NCBI RefSeq assembly: GCF_040611135.1
Contig: NZ_JBEXNL010000023.1
Span: 1 to 64,000, forward strand
From: Tsukamurella sp040611135
GTDB lineage: Bacteria; Actinomycetota; Actinomycetes; Mycobacteriales; Mycobacteriaceae
DNA: 64,000 nt
Direction of reading: 5' to 3'
A program made the translations under genes and the position numbers. Shown here piece by piece: positions 7,975-16,376 of the stretch (position 1 is its first letter; every line of letters begins with the position of its first letter). The notes under the pieces were generated by a model. The model saw only the letters and a program-made list of their open reading frames with translations, was not told where the DNA came from and did no database searches.

Positions 7975-9468
7975 ATGACAGACATGCTCCGCAGGACCCG
8001 CGCCGGGGCCCCGTCGGACGGCGTCCTCATCGCCGTCCTCTGCCTTGGCGGCCTCCTCGCCTCCCTCATGCAATCCCTGGTAGTGCCGCTCGTCGGCCGG
8101 CTGCCGCACCTGTTGAACACGACCTCCGACAACGCGTCGTGGGTCATCACGTCCACGCTGCTGGCCTCGTCGGTCGCGATGCCCATCGCCGGGCGCCTCG
8201 GCGACATGTACGGCAAGCGCCTGATCCTGCTCACCAGCCTGCTCAGCCTGATCGCGGGGTCGCTGATCTGCGCGCTCTCGCACGACCTGCTGCTCACCGT
8301 CGTCGGCCGCTCGTTCCAGGGCTTCGCCATGGGCCTGGTTCCCGTGGGCATCTCGCTGATGCGCGACGAGCTGCACGCCCGCAAGATCCCCGGCGCGGTC
8401 GCCCTCATGTCGGCGATGCTCGGCGTCGGCGGCGCCATCGGAATCCCGTTCGGCGCCTACATCTCCGAACACTTCGACTACCACACGCTGTTCTGGTTCT
8501 CGCTCGCACTCGGCGTGATCACCCTGGGCCTGGTGTACGTCGTGGTCCCGGAGTCGCCGAACCCGCAGCCCGGGAAGTTCGACGTGATCGGAACGCTGGG
8601 CCTCAGCGCCGGCCTGGTCTCCGTGCTGCTGTCGATCACCAAGGGGCAGAGCTGGGGCTGGACCTCGGCGGCGACGATCGGCTGCGCGGTCTTCGGCGTC
8701 GCGGTACTCGTCGCGTGGGGATGGTGGGAGCTGCGCACGCGCGAATCCCTGGTGGACCTGCGGATCTCGGCGCGACGTCCGATCCTGCTGACCAACCTCG
8801 CCTCGATCATGGTGGGCTTCGCGATGTTCTCGCTCATGCTCACCATGCCGCAGCTGCTCCAAATCCCCGGCGCCACGGGTTACGGGCTGGGACTGACGAT
8901 GCTCAACGCGGGCCTGTGGATGGTGCCGGGCGGCCTGGTGATGATGGCGCTCTCCCCCGTATCCGCTCTGCTCACCCAGCGGATCGGGGCGCGGCGCACG
9001 CTCGCGATCGGCGCCGCGATGTCGGCCCTCGGCTACTTCGCGCTGCTCGGACTGACCGACGCGACGTGGAAGCTCTCACTCGGCTCGATGATCGTGTTCG
9101 GCGGTGTGGGCGTGGCCTATTCGGCGATGCCCGCACTGATCATGAACAACGTTCCGGAGACCGAATCGGCCGCCGCGAACGGCCTGAACTCGCTCATGCG
9201 CTCGATGGGCACGGCGGTCGCCTCCGCCGTGATGGCGACGGTGCTGACCCGCACCACCGTCACTCTGGGCGCGGGAACTCCGCACGCGGTGGAGCTGCCC
9301 GCCGAATCGGCGTTCACCAGCACGTTCGTCATCGCCGGGGCCGTTGCCGCCGTCGCGGCGGCGGTCGCGCTGGCGATCCCGCGGGCCGCTACGTCCGAGG
9401 CTTCCGCTCCGGCAACGGATTCGGCTCGAACTCCGGAAACCCTGGAAGCATGTGCTCGAAAGGCTTGA
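7975..9468 (+). CDS. DHA2-type MFS transporter
   Basis: A 497-residue multi-helix exporter of the DHA2 class. Visible hallmarks are the first-helix region (VPLVGRLPHLLNTTSDNASW), loop motif GRLGDMYGKRLIL, and motif C in GVGGAIGIPFGAYISEHFDY. I choose ATG 7975 (MTDMLRRT) over longer versions because the promoter with two operators ends eight bases upstream. No regulator gene is adjacent, so the repressor is encoded elsewhere or is the MarR at 40361. The last 80 bases overlap the 3' end of the opposing ybjN-like gene. Confidence 0.88.
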   Translation: MTDMLRRTRAGAPSDGVLIAVLCLGGLLASLMQSLVVPLVGRLPHLLNTTSDNASWVITSTLLASSVAMPIAGRLGDMYGKRLILLTSLLSLIAGSLICALSHDLLLTVVGRSFQGFAMGLVPVGISLMRDELHARKIPGAVALMSAMLGVGGAIGIPFGAYISEHFDYHTLFWFSLALGVITLGLVYVVVPESPNPQPGKFDVIGTLGLSAGLVSVLLSITKGQSWGWTSAATIGCAVFGVAVLVAWGWWELRTRESLVDLRISARRPILLTNLASIMVGFAMFSLMLTMPQLLQIPGATGYGLGLTMLNAGLWMVPGGLVMMALSPVSALLTQRIGARRTLAIGAAMSALGYFALLGLTDATWKLSLGSMIVFGGVGVAYSAMPALIMNNVPETESAAANGLNSLMRSMGTAVASAVMATVLTRTTVTLGAGTPHAVELPAESAFTSTFVIAGAVAAVAAAVALAIPRAATSEASAPATDSARTPETLEACARKA

Positions 9469-9928
9469 GATTCCACATCGGTTCGCCGCGGGAGCGTCGC
9501 CAGTCGAACTCGCGGCGGATCGCTGTGGAGAAGCCCAGCTCGAGCAGGGTGTTGAAGTCACCGTCGGCGGCCTCGAGGACCTGACCGAGGACACGGTCGA
9601 GCTCGTCCTCGGTGACCTCGGCGAACCGGCCGGTCAGGTAGATGTCGCCCGCGTTGTCCAGCGTGTAGGAGACCCCGTACAGACGCCTATTCCGTTGCAG
9701 CAGATAGCGGTACACGCCCTCGAAGTTCTCATCGACGTGCCGGCACACGAAGGCCTCCACCCGCGCGCCGTGCTTGCCCAGCGTGAGCAGCGTCGTGGTC
9801 TTGAGCTTCTTGATCCCGGGCAGCTCGATCACGAAGTGCGCCAGGTCGCTGCCGGACGCCTCGCGGCGGGCGAAGTCGAGCTCGCGTTCGTCGAGAGCCG
9901 CCTCGACCTGCTCCGGCGTCATCGTCAT
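9389..9928 (-). CDS. YbjN domain-containing protein
   Basis: A 179-residue protein of the actinobacterial YbjN group, the same type that follows mshA in M. tuberculosis (Rv0487). YbjN domains resemble type III secretion chaperones in fold; the role in actinobacteria is unknown. Conserved-looking features include the core strands LTLGKHGARVEAFVCR and the DNAGDIYLTGRF turn. Its ATG overlaps the mshA stop (ATGA), so it is translationally coupled to mycothiol synthesis. The C-terminal tail (PFEHMLPGFPEF) overlaps the opposing MFS gene by 80 bases. Confidence 0.85.
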   Translation of the reverse strand: MTMTPEQVEAALDERELDFARREASGSDLAHFVIELPGIKKLKTTTLLTLGKHGARVEAFVCRHVDENFEGVYRYLLQRNRRLYGVSYTLDNAGDIYLTGRFAEVTEDELDRVLGQVLEAADGDFNTLLELGFSTAIRREFDWRRSRGEPMWNLKPFEHMLPGFPEFEPNPLPERKPRT

Positions 9929-11241
9929 ACCCGCACTCCTGCCCTGCGCCGCCTGCGGCGCACCGTCTGCGCCGCAGCGCGCCGCGCATCGATCGCCTTG
10001 CCGTAACTCTCCAGCAGCCCGTCGGCCGTGCGCGCCCAGGAGAACTGCCGGGCGTGGGCGGCGGCACCGTCGGAAAGCCTCTGCCGCAGTGCCGGATCCG
10101 CGGTGAGCTCGTCGAGCACGGCGGTCCAGACCTGCGGCTCGTGACCGTCCACGAGGCGACCCGAGACACCGTCGGCGACGGCGACCGGGAGCCCGCCCAC
10201 CCGCGCGGCCACGACGGGCGTGCCGCACGCCTGCGCCTCGACGGCGACCAGCCCGAAGGACTCGGAGTAGCTGGGGACGACGACCACGTCGGATGCGCGG
10301 TAGACCTCGGCCAGCCCGGCGGGCGGGCGGGGCGGGCCGAAGGTCACGGCGTCCTCGATGCCCAGCTCGCGGGCCAGGGCGATCAGGGCGTCGGGCCGCT
10401 CCAGACCCGTGCCCGACGGTCCGCCCACCACCAGCACGCGGATCCGGCGCTCGGGGTGCGCGTGGATGAGCGGGGCGGCGGCGCGGAGCAGCAGGTCGGG
10501 GGCCTTGTGCGGCTGGATGCGGCCGACGAAGGCGAGCACGATCTCGTCGTCGGCGATGCCCAGCTCGCGGCGAGCAGCGGTGCCGTCGCCGGGCGTATAG
10601 GTGTTCAGGTCGGCGCCCGGGTAGACCACGTCGATGCGACTCTGCGGCACGTCGTGGATCACGGCGAGCTGGCCGGCCTCGACCTCGGTGTTGACGATCA
10701 ACCGGTCCGCCTCGTCGGACACCTGCTGCTCGCCGATGATGCGGGCCTGCGGCTCCGCGGTGTCGCCGATCGCGAGGGCGTTGTTCTTCACCGCCGCCAG
10801 AGTGTGGGCGGTGTGTACCAGCGGCACGCCCCAGCGGTCGCGGGCCAACCAGCCCACCTGGCCGGAGAGCCAGTAGTGCGAGTGGATGAGGTCGAAGTAG
10901 CCGGGCTCCTCGCGGGCCTCGGCGCGCTGCACCCCCGCGGCGAAGGCGCACAGCTGCGCGGGCAGGTCCGTCTTCTCGAGGCCCTCGAAGGGCCCGGCGA
11001 CGATGTTGCGCACCCGGATGCCCGGCGCCGCCTCGACGATCGGCTGGTCCGTCGACGCCGTGGCACGCGTGAAGATCTCCACCTCGATGCCGCGTTTCGC
11101 GAGCTCGAGGGAGGTCTGCCAGATGTAGACGTTCATCCCGCCGGCGTCGCCCGTGCCGGGCTGGGCCAGCGGTGACGTGTGCACCGACAGCACCGCGATC
11201 CGGCGCGGCGTGGCGGCTGCCGCGGACTTACCAGTAGGCAC
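9925..11241 (-). CDS. mshA: D-inositol-3-phosphate glycosyltransferase
   Basis: MshA performs the first committed step of mycothiol synthesis, joining GlcNAc from UDP-GlcNAc to 1-L-myo-inositol-1-phosphate in the cytosol. The 438-residue GT-B/GT4 protein has the N-terminal GDAGGMNVYIWQTSLELAKRG motif, the acceptor-domain SHYWLSG, and the C-terminal nucleotide-sugar site with GRIQPHKAPD and PSYSESFGLVAVEAQA, whose glutamates bind the donor. The C-terminus is a very Arg-rich tail. It is the first gene of a two-gene operon with the YbjN-like protein. Confidence 0.95.
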   Translation of the reverse strand: MPTGKSAAAATPRRIAVLSVHTSPLAQPGTGDAGGMNVYIWQTSLELAKRGIEVEIFTRATASTDQPIVEAAPGIRVRNIVAGPFEGLEKTDLPAQLCAFAAGVQRAEAREEPGYFDLIHSHYWLSGQVGWLARDRWGVPLVHTAHTLAAVKNNALAIGDTAEPQARIIGEQQVSDEADRLIVNTEVEAGQLAVIHDVPQSRIDVVYPGADLNTYTPGDGTAARRELGIADDEIVLAFVGRIQPHKAPDLLLRAAAPLIHAHPERRIRVLVVGGPSGTGLERPDALIALARELGIEDAVTFGPPRPPAGLAEVYRASDVVVVPSYSESFGLVAVEAQACGTPVVAARVGGLPVAVADGVSGRLVDGHEPQVWTAVLDELTADPALRQRLSDGAAAHARQFSWARTADGLLESYGKAIDARRAAAQTVRRRRRRAGVRV

Positions 11242-11265
11242 GCCGTCCAGCTTAACCCCGCCCGA

Positions 11266-12120
11266 TCAACGCGCCAGTTCGAGGAGCTCGCGGGCACTGC
11301 GGGCCGGGTCCACCACGAACGGGGCGTGCCCGCCGCCGTCCCACCAGGACAGGGTCGCGTTCGGCAGGATCTTCGCGTGATGCTCCGCGGTCGACGGTGC
11401 CACCACCTCGTCGTCGCGGCCGTGCTGGATCAGGACGGGGAAGGTCCAGGACGCCAGGTCCGCATCGTGGTCGACGGTGCGCCGGAACAGCCCGCCGCGC
11501 ACGGCCGGGGGTGTGGCGAGGGCGATGCCGAACTGCTGCTGGGCGACGGGGCCCAGTGCATCCTGGTCGAAGCCGTGCGGCAGCATCCGCAGCCTGCCCA
11601 GCGCGGTGATGGCCTTGCCCGCGTGCGCGGACAGGGCGGCCGGGAGTGCGGCGTTCATCGACGCGCCGGTGACGCCGCCCGGGAACGGCCCGGTCTCCGT
11701 CGAGCCGCCGATCGAGGTGATCGCGCCGACGAGGCCGACGGCGTCCACTCCGTCCGTGCCGTGGGTCGCGAGGTGGTCGGCGATGATCAGGCCGCCGTAC
11801 GACCAACCGACGGGGATGATCGCGTCGAGACCGAGGTCGCGGCGGACCACGGCGAGATCGTCGGCGAAGCGCTCCGTGGAGTAGGGGTGCTCGGAGTCCG
11901 GGACCGAGCTGCGTCCGTGGCCGCGGTTGTCCACGGCGACCACGCGGTGCCCGGCAGCGGTCAGCGCGCCGATGAAGGCCGCGCCCCACGAGTCCGAGCT
12001 GGCCGACCAGCCGTGGATCAGCAGGAAGGTCGGCTTCGCCGGGTCCGCACCGTCCGCGTGATCGGCGTAGAAGATCTCCGTGCCGTCGGAGGAGACGGCC
12101 AAGCCCACTGATCGAGTCAC
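11266..12120 (-). CDS. Alpha/beta-fold hydrolase
   Basis: A 284-residue single-domain hydrolase. The oxyanion-hole HG motif lies at LLIHGWSASSDSW, the nucleophile elbow at VGWSYGGLI (Ser in G-W-S-Y-G), the acid in HGRDDEVV and the catalytic His in GGGHAPFVV. The substrate cannot be read from the sequence; haloperoxidase- or esterase-like members look similar. It sits 24 bases upstream of mshA in the same direction and may be co-transcribed. Confidence 0.9.
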   Translation of the reverse strand: MTRSVGLAVSSDGTEIFYADHADGADPAKPTFLLIHGWSASSDSWGAAFIGALTAAGHRVVAVDNRGHGRSSVPDSEHPYSTERFADDLAVVRRDLGLDAIIPVGWSYGGLIIADHLATHGTDGVDAVGLVGAITSIGGSTETGPFPGGVTGASMNAALPAALSAHAGKAITALGRLRMLPHGFDQDALGPVAQQQFGIALATPPAVRGGLFRRTVDHDADLASWTFPVLIQHGRDDEVVAPSTAEHHAKILPNATLSWWDGGGHAPFVVDPARSARELLELAR

Positions 12121-12262
12121 GAAAGCGACACTACCGGGCTCCGATGACTCGTTTGACGCGCCGGAACCTGTGATTCAAATCAATAACTCTTGAATTACCT
12201 ATGGCAATTCTCAGTGATATGGTCGTTAGGTATAGAAACTCTCAGGGAAGGCTGAAGATCAG

Positions 12263-13051
12263 GTGCGTACTCTCCGGGCACAACGGAATCGAATTCTCGG
12301 CGTAATCAGCGCATTCGCCGCCGTCGCCGCTATCTCCACTCCCATCGCCGGCGCTCAGGTCACGCCCCAAACCCCGTCGGGTACCGTGCGCGGCGGATTC
12401 CAGAACATCACCACCAAACAAGGCGCGAAGATCAAGCTTTCGCTGTACGGCCTGAATGCCCGGCTCATCCCGTCGCAGGCCGTCACGCCGCTCGCGACCC
12501 AGGCGGTCGTCGGCGGCGACGCCGAGTTCCACGTCGACAGCTTGGGATCCGCGAAGGAGATATCCGCGATCTCGGTCAAGACCGGCTACATGGTGGGCTG
12601 CCAGGTCCATTTCGACCAATTCTCGACGGCAATCGGAACCAATCAGAAGGGTTCGGTCCAGTTCCCGAACTACGTCGGCGCGGGCGCCGGCGCCGGAGTC
12701 GGCGGAGCGGGCGGGCTCGGCGGCCCGATTCCGGCGGGCGCCCTCGGCGCCGCCGGCGGTGTCGCCGGCGGCGGCGTGACCGGCATCATCCCGGGCGTCG
12801 AACTCGGTGCCAGTCAGGAGCAGACCTTCAAGCTCTCCCCCGGCACCGTCCAGGCCGCGATCATGGGCGAAAAGACCGTGCCGAACCCGAAAACCGGTAG
12901 CAGTGGCGGGATTCGGTACTCGAACATCAAGATCGGCGCCGAGAAGTGCGCGGGCGTCGTGGATGCGATCCCGTACGTGACCACTGTCATCTCGACCGCA
13001 ACCTTCGACGAGATCACCACGACCTACGGGGAGATCGTCCGCCTCGCCTAG
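12263..13051 (+). CDS. MspA-family porin-like protein
   Basis: A 262-residue secreted protein with a Sec signal peptide (about residues 1-31, cleaved near IAGA-Q) and the MspA-family ending, compared from memory with MspA: GGIRYSNIKI, AKCAGVVDAIPYVTTVIST and TTTYGEIVRL. MspA proteins form octameric channels in the mycolic-acid outer membrane. Unlike MspA, the middle has a long Gly/Ala-rich insert (about residues 138-175). Only two cysteines are present (GCQV and KCAG), which could pair. The GTG start gives a clean signal peptide. The 140 bases upstream are AT-rich for this genome and hold TTGAAT (12190-12195). Confidence 0.82.
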   Translation: MRTLRAQRNRILGVISAFAAVAAISTPIAGAQVTPQTPSGTVRGGFQNITTKQGAKIKLSLYGLNARLIPSQAVTPLATQAVVGGDAEFHVDSLGSAKEISAISVKTGYMVGCQVHFDQFSTAIGTNQKGSVQFPNYVGAGAGAGVGGAGGLGGPIPAGALGAAGGVAGGGVTGIIPGVELGASQEQTFKLSPGTVQAAIMGEKTVPNPKTGSSGGIRYSNIKIGAEKCAGVVDAIPYVTTVISTATFDEITTTYGEIVRLA

Positions 13052-13134
13052 GACGTGCGGAGCGGCCTGCGGCAGAACCGTCTCGGTACCACCGCAGTCC
13101 GCATCGTCCGCACATCCCGAAGCCGAGGAGAGGT

Positions 13135-13800
13135 ATGCGTCCCGAACGCTGCACACCGGACGACCACGACTGGTCCGTCCAGCGATTCCGGCCCGTCGAA
13201 TCGACGCAACAAGCCCCCTGCCCGCCCCATCTCGCGCGACAAGCGGTCGATCTCCACCTCCTTCTCCAGGAGGCGTCACTGATCGCGGTGGATGCGATTC
13301 GGCTGTCTTTTCCCACTCTGGTAGTGCGCAACATCGACATCGAATCGACAGCCACCCGGCGGGTCGGTGGCACCGATCTCAAGGATAACGACATGGCATA
13401 CCTCGCGGCACGCATCGTCGGATTCGAATACCACTCGAGCATTTCCTGGCGGGCCGCCGTCGAAATCGGCACGTACTGCGGTGCGGTCGTGACGCACATG
13501 ACCGATCTCACGCTGAGGTCATCGGAGTTCTCCGCCCGCCTTCCGCCGGTCTTCGACGATCCGCCAATCCACATCAGGAAACCGACCCCACCCTCCACGT
13601 CAGCCGCCGAACCTCCGCCAGAACCGTCTGCGCGCGACGACTCCGACTGGATCAGCAGCACCGAAGTCGCCGAGATCTTCACGGTCAGCAGGAAGACCGT
13701 CAACCGGTGGGCCCGCGAAGGCCGCCTCCCCTCCCACGCGACGCCGAGCGGCCGCCGGAGGTTCCTCCGACAGGAAGTGTGCAGACACCTCGGGAAGTAA
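13135..13800 (+). CDS. Orphan protein with C-terminal BldC/excisionase-like HTH
   Basis: This 221-residue protein has an N-terminal domain of about 130 residues I do not recognise, then a Pro/Ser-rich linker (PTPPSTSAAEPPPEP), then a MerR/BldC-type helix-turn-helix (WISSTEVAEIFTVSRKTVNR, then WAREGRLPSHATPSGRRRF). The start is set by GAGGAGAGG before the ATG. BldC-like domains bind direct repeats on DNA. The N-terminal part could sense something or dimerise; no evidence in the sequence decides this. Codon use is less GC-biased than in its neighbours, hinting at transfer. Confidence 0.75.
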   Translation: MRPERCTPDDHDWSVQRFRPVESTQQAPCPPHLARQAVDLHLLLQEASLIAVDAIRLSFPTLVVRNIDIESTATRRVGGTDLKDNDMAYLAARIVGFEYHSSISWRAAVEIGTYCGAVVTHMTDLTLRSSEFSARLPPVFDDPPIHIRKPTPPSTSAAEPPPEPSARDDSDWISSTEVAEIFTVSRKTVNRWAREGRLPSHATPSGRRRFLRQEVCRHLGK

Positions 13801-13862
13801 TCGGACCTCAGTCCGGTTAATGGTAGTGTCAGCTTCACCAGCCACTCCCCGAGGAGGACGAC

Positions 13863-14834
13863 ATGCCCGCCGTCACCGCAGACACCCTGACCCTGCCGCG
13901 CATCGCCGCGGCGGCACCGTCGGAGACCGAACGACCCGTCCGGAAGATCACCACCGGCCCCCGCGGCCACGAGGGCGAGGGCTTCCCCGTCGTCCGCGCT
14001 TTCGCCGGCGTCCACCCGCGCGACCTGGACCCGTTCATCCACATGGACCAGATGGGCGAGGTCGAGTACGAGCCCGGCGAGCCCAAGGGCACCAACTGGC
14101 ACCCGCACCGCGGCTTCGAGACCGTGACCTACATGATCGACGGCCTGTTCCAGCACCAGGACAGCCACGGCGGCGGCGGACTCATCCAGGACGGCGCCAC
14201 GCAGTGGATGACCGCAGGATCCGGCATCCTGCACATCGAGACCCCGCCCGCGGAGCTCGTCGAGTCCGGCGGCACCTTCCACGGCATCCAGCTGTGGGTG
14301 AACCTGCCCGCGAGCGAGAAGTTCACGACGCCCGCCTACCAGAACCTCGAGGGCGGCCAGACCACCCTCGTGACCACCCCGGACGGCGGGGCGCTGATTC
14401 GCATCGTCGCGGGCGAGGTCGACGGGAACACCGGCCCCGGCTCCACCCGCACGCCGATCAACTTCGTGCACGCGACCGTCGCTCCCGGCGCCGAGGCCTC
14501 GCTGCCGTGGAACCGCGACTACAACGCGCTGGTCTACGTGCTGAGCGGGCGCGGCACCGTCGGCCCCGTGGGGCACCTGATCCACCAGGGCCAGCTGGCG
14601 CAGCTCGGCCCCGGCGACCGGATCACCGTCGCGGCGGACGAGTCGCAGGACTCGAACCGCCCGGCGATGGAGGTCCTGATCCTCGGCGGTCGGCCGATCC
14701 GGGAACCCGTCGCGCAGTACGGCCCGTTCGTGATGAACACCAAGGCCGAGCTGATGCAGGCGCTCGAGGACTACAACGCCGGGAAGTTCGGCGTGATCCC
14801 GCCCGACGCACTGATGCCGCACGTCGTGCGGTAG
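13863..14834 (+). CDS. Pirin family protein
   Basis: A 323-residue bicupin. The metal site of pirins is visible as His80 and His82 in NWHPHRGFETVTY and His124/Glu126 in SGILHIETPP. Bacterial pirins act as quercetin dioxygenases or modulate metabolic enzymes; which applies here is unknown. GAGGAGG lies upstream of the ATG. The SnoaL-like gene begins 12 bases after the stop but has its own -10-like TAGCCT, so coupling is uncertain. Confidence 0.92.
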   Translation: MPAVTADTLTLPRIAAAAPSETERPVRKITTGPRGHEGEGFPVVRAFAGVHPRDLDPFIHMDQMGEVEYEPGEPKGTNWHPHRGFETVTYMIDGLFQHQDSHGGGGLIQDGATQWMTAGSGILHIETPPAELVESGGTFHGIQLWVNLPASEKFTTPAYQNLEGGQTTLVTTPDGGALIRIVAGEVDGNTGPGSTRTPINFVHATVAPGAEASLPWNRDYNALVYVLSGRGTVGPVGHLIHQGQLAQLGPGDRITVAADESQDSNRPAMEVLILGGRPIREPVAQYGPFVMNTKAELMQALEDYNAGKFGVIPPDALMPHVVR

Positions 14835-14846
14835 TAGCCTCGCGCC

Positions 14847-15248
14847 ATGCAGGAGTTCCGCGACGCGGTCGAGGCCAAGGACGACGAGGCGGTCGAGCGC
14901 CTGCTCGCCGATGGCGTGGTCTTCCACAGCCCCGTCGCGATCACCCCGTACGAGGGCAAGCCGATCGTGGCCGCGATCCTGCGCGCCGCACGCCGGGTGA
15001 TGGGTCCCGACTTCCGCTACGAGCGCGTCATCAGCAGCGCGGACGGACGGGACCACACCCTCGTCTTCACGACCACGATGAAGGGGAGAGCGGTGCACGG
15101 CTGCGACATCCTGCACCTCGACGACGACGGCCGGATCGACGACTTCACGGTCATGGTCCGGCCGCTGTCCGGCGTACAGGCGCTCAATGAGGCGATGGGC
15201 GCGCAGTTCGGGCGGATCGTCAAGGAGGCCGAAGAAGCAGGCCGCTAG
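14847..15248 (+). CDS. SnoaL-like (NTF2-fold) protein, paralogue 1
   Basis: A 133-residue alpha+beta-barrel protein of the SnoaL/NTF2-like type, a fold of cyclases, isomerases or small ligand binders. The N-terminal helix with EAKDDEAVERLLADGVVFHSP and the C-terminal GRIDDFTVMVRPLSGVQALN are closely matched by the gene at 15870, so the two are paralogues. TAGCCT (14835-14840) six bases before the ATG suggests a leaderless message. It overlaps the convergent padR gene by four bases. Confidence 0.82.
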   Translation: MQEFRDAVEAKDDEAVERLLADGVVFHSPVAITPYEGKPIVAAILRAARRVMGPDFRYERVISSADGRDHTLVFTTTMKGRAVHGCDILHLDDDGRIDDFTVMVRPLSGVQALNEAMGAQFGRIVKEAEEAGR

Positions 15249-15808
15249 CCTCGCGCCTCGAGCACCGGCAGTGCCAGCTCCGCCCAGTCGATGTTCTCCC
15301 GCTCGAACCGCAGCCCCCGCAGCAGCGTGAGGTACGGCCCGCCGAGATGCCGCTCGGCGAGCAGCTCCTCCCGACTGCGGTCGCCCAGCCAGGTGCGCTC
15401 GAGCCGCTCGTAGTACGCGAGCTTCGCGGACGCGGCGTCGCGGAAGGCGCGCACGGCATCGCACACCGCGGCCGGATCCCCGACCTCGACCGCCTGCACC
15501 ATGACCATCAGCTCGTCCCGGATCGCGACCGCACGCGGCGCGGTCCGCGTGAACGCAGACAGCTCCGCGCAGCCGGCGTCGGTGAGCCGGAAGACCCGCT
15601 TGTTCGGCCGTTTCGCCTGCTCGACGGTCCGCGCGAGGATCACCCCGTCGGCCTCCATCCGGTCGAGCTCGCGGTAGAGCTGCTGCGGCGTGGCCACCCA
15701 GAAGGTGGCGCGGGCACCGTCGAACTCCTTGGACAGGTCGTACCCCGAGGCCTCGCCCATCACGAGGAGAGTGGATTCGATCGCGTGCCGCAGCGCCATG
15801 CCTTCCAT
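15245..15808 (-). CDS. PadR family transcriptional regulator
   Basis: A regulator of about 187 residues with the PadR winged helix at the N-terminus (MALRHAIESTLLVMGEASGY, then TPQQLYRELDRMEADGVI) and a C-terminal helical dimerisation domain, i.e. the Vir-like long subclass. Start choices are TTG 15817, ATG 15808 and ATG 15799; I take 15808, while the family usually begins at the MALRHA equivalent (15799). None has a good ribosome site, so a leaderless message is possible. Two palindromes upstream are its likely operators. Confidence 0.88.
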   Translation of the reverse strand: MEGMALRHAIESTLLVMGEASGYDLSKEFDGARATFWVATPQQLYRELDRMEADGVILARTVEQAKRPNKRVFRLTDAGCAELSAFTRTAPRAVAIRDELMVMVQAVEVGDPAAVCDAVRAFRDAASAKLAYYERLERTWLGDRSREELLAERHLGGPYLTLLRGLRFERENIDWAELALPVLEARG

Positions 15809-15813
15809 ATTAG

Positions 15814-15856
15814 TCAACTAGTTGAGTATGCTGGCGACACCTACTCAACTAGTTCA
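15814..15856. promoter_or_regulatory. Twin PadR operators
   Basis: TCAACTAGTTGA (15814-15825) is a perfect 12-bp palindrome and TCAACTAGTTCA (15845-15856) differs by one base. Their centres are 31 bp apart, close to three helical turns. They flank the start of padR and the start of the divergent SnoaL-like gene, so one regulator can control both directions. Confidence 0.8.
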
Positions 15857-15869
15857 CTAAGGAGTCAGC

Positions 15870-16289
15870 ATGCGTGAGTTCCGTGCCGCCGTCGAGGCTC
15901 GTGACGGCGAGGCCTTCGACGGCCTGCTCGCCGACGACGTGACCTTCACCAGCCCCGTCGCCTTCAAGCCCTATCAGGGCCGCCACATCACGGCGGCCAT
16001 TCTGCGCGGCGTGCTGCGCGTCTTCGAGGACTTCCACTACCTGCGCGAGATCAACGACGGCGACGATCACGCCCTGATCTTCGAGGCGCTCGTGGACGGC
16101 AAGAAGGTGACGGGCTGCGACTTCATCCACGTCGACGCCGACGGCAAGATCGACGACTTCATGGTGATGGTCCGGCCGCTGTCCGCCGCGCAGGCGCTCT
16201 CCGCCGCGATGGGCGCGCAGTTCGGCGCCATCTCCGAGGAGGCCGTCGCCGCCGCCCAGGCCGAGGCGGAGGCCGCCGCAGCGCGCTGA
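15870..16289 (+). CDS. SnoaL-like (NTF2-fold) protein, paralogue 2
   Basis: A 139-residue protein with the same plan as the gene at 14847: MREFRAAVEARDGEAFDGLL against MQEFRDAVEAKDDEAVERLL, and a shared GKIDDFMVMVRPLSAAQALS region. The C-terminus ends in an Ala/Glu-rich helix. AAGGAG precedes the ATG by five bases. It is divergent from padR and carries one operator copy just upstream, so it is the likely PadR target. Ligand or reaction unknown. Confidence 0.82.
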   Translation: MREFRAAVEARDGEAFDGLLADDVTFTSPVAFKPYQGRHITAAILRGVLRVFEDFHYLREINDGDDHALIFEALVDGKKVTGCDFIHVDADGKIDDFMVMVRPLSAAQALSAAMGAQFGAISEEAVAAAQAEAEAAAAR

Positions 16290-16340
16290 TACATGCGGTT
16301 CCGGCTATTCGACACCGCAACGGGAGCGCCGCTAATCTAA

Positions 16341-16364
16341 CGACAACGATTCCCATTGTTGTCG
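16341..16364. promoter_or_regulatory. Zur box
   Basis: A 24-bp near-palindrome with ten-base arms (CGACAACGAT and ATTGTTGTCG, one mismatch) around TCCC fits the actinobacterial zinc-uptake-regulator site (AACGATT-N2-CATT core). It lies just downstream of a TAATCT -10 (16333-16338) and before znuA, where a repressor would block transcription. Confidence 0.8.
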
Positions 16365-16376
16365 TCAGGAGTTCCC

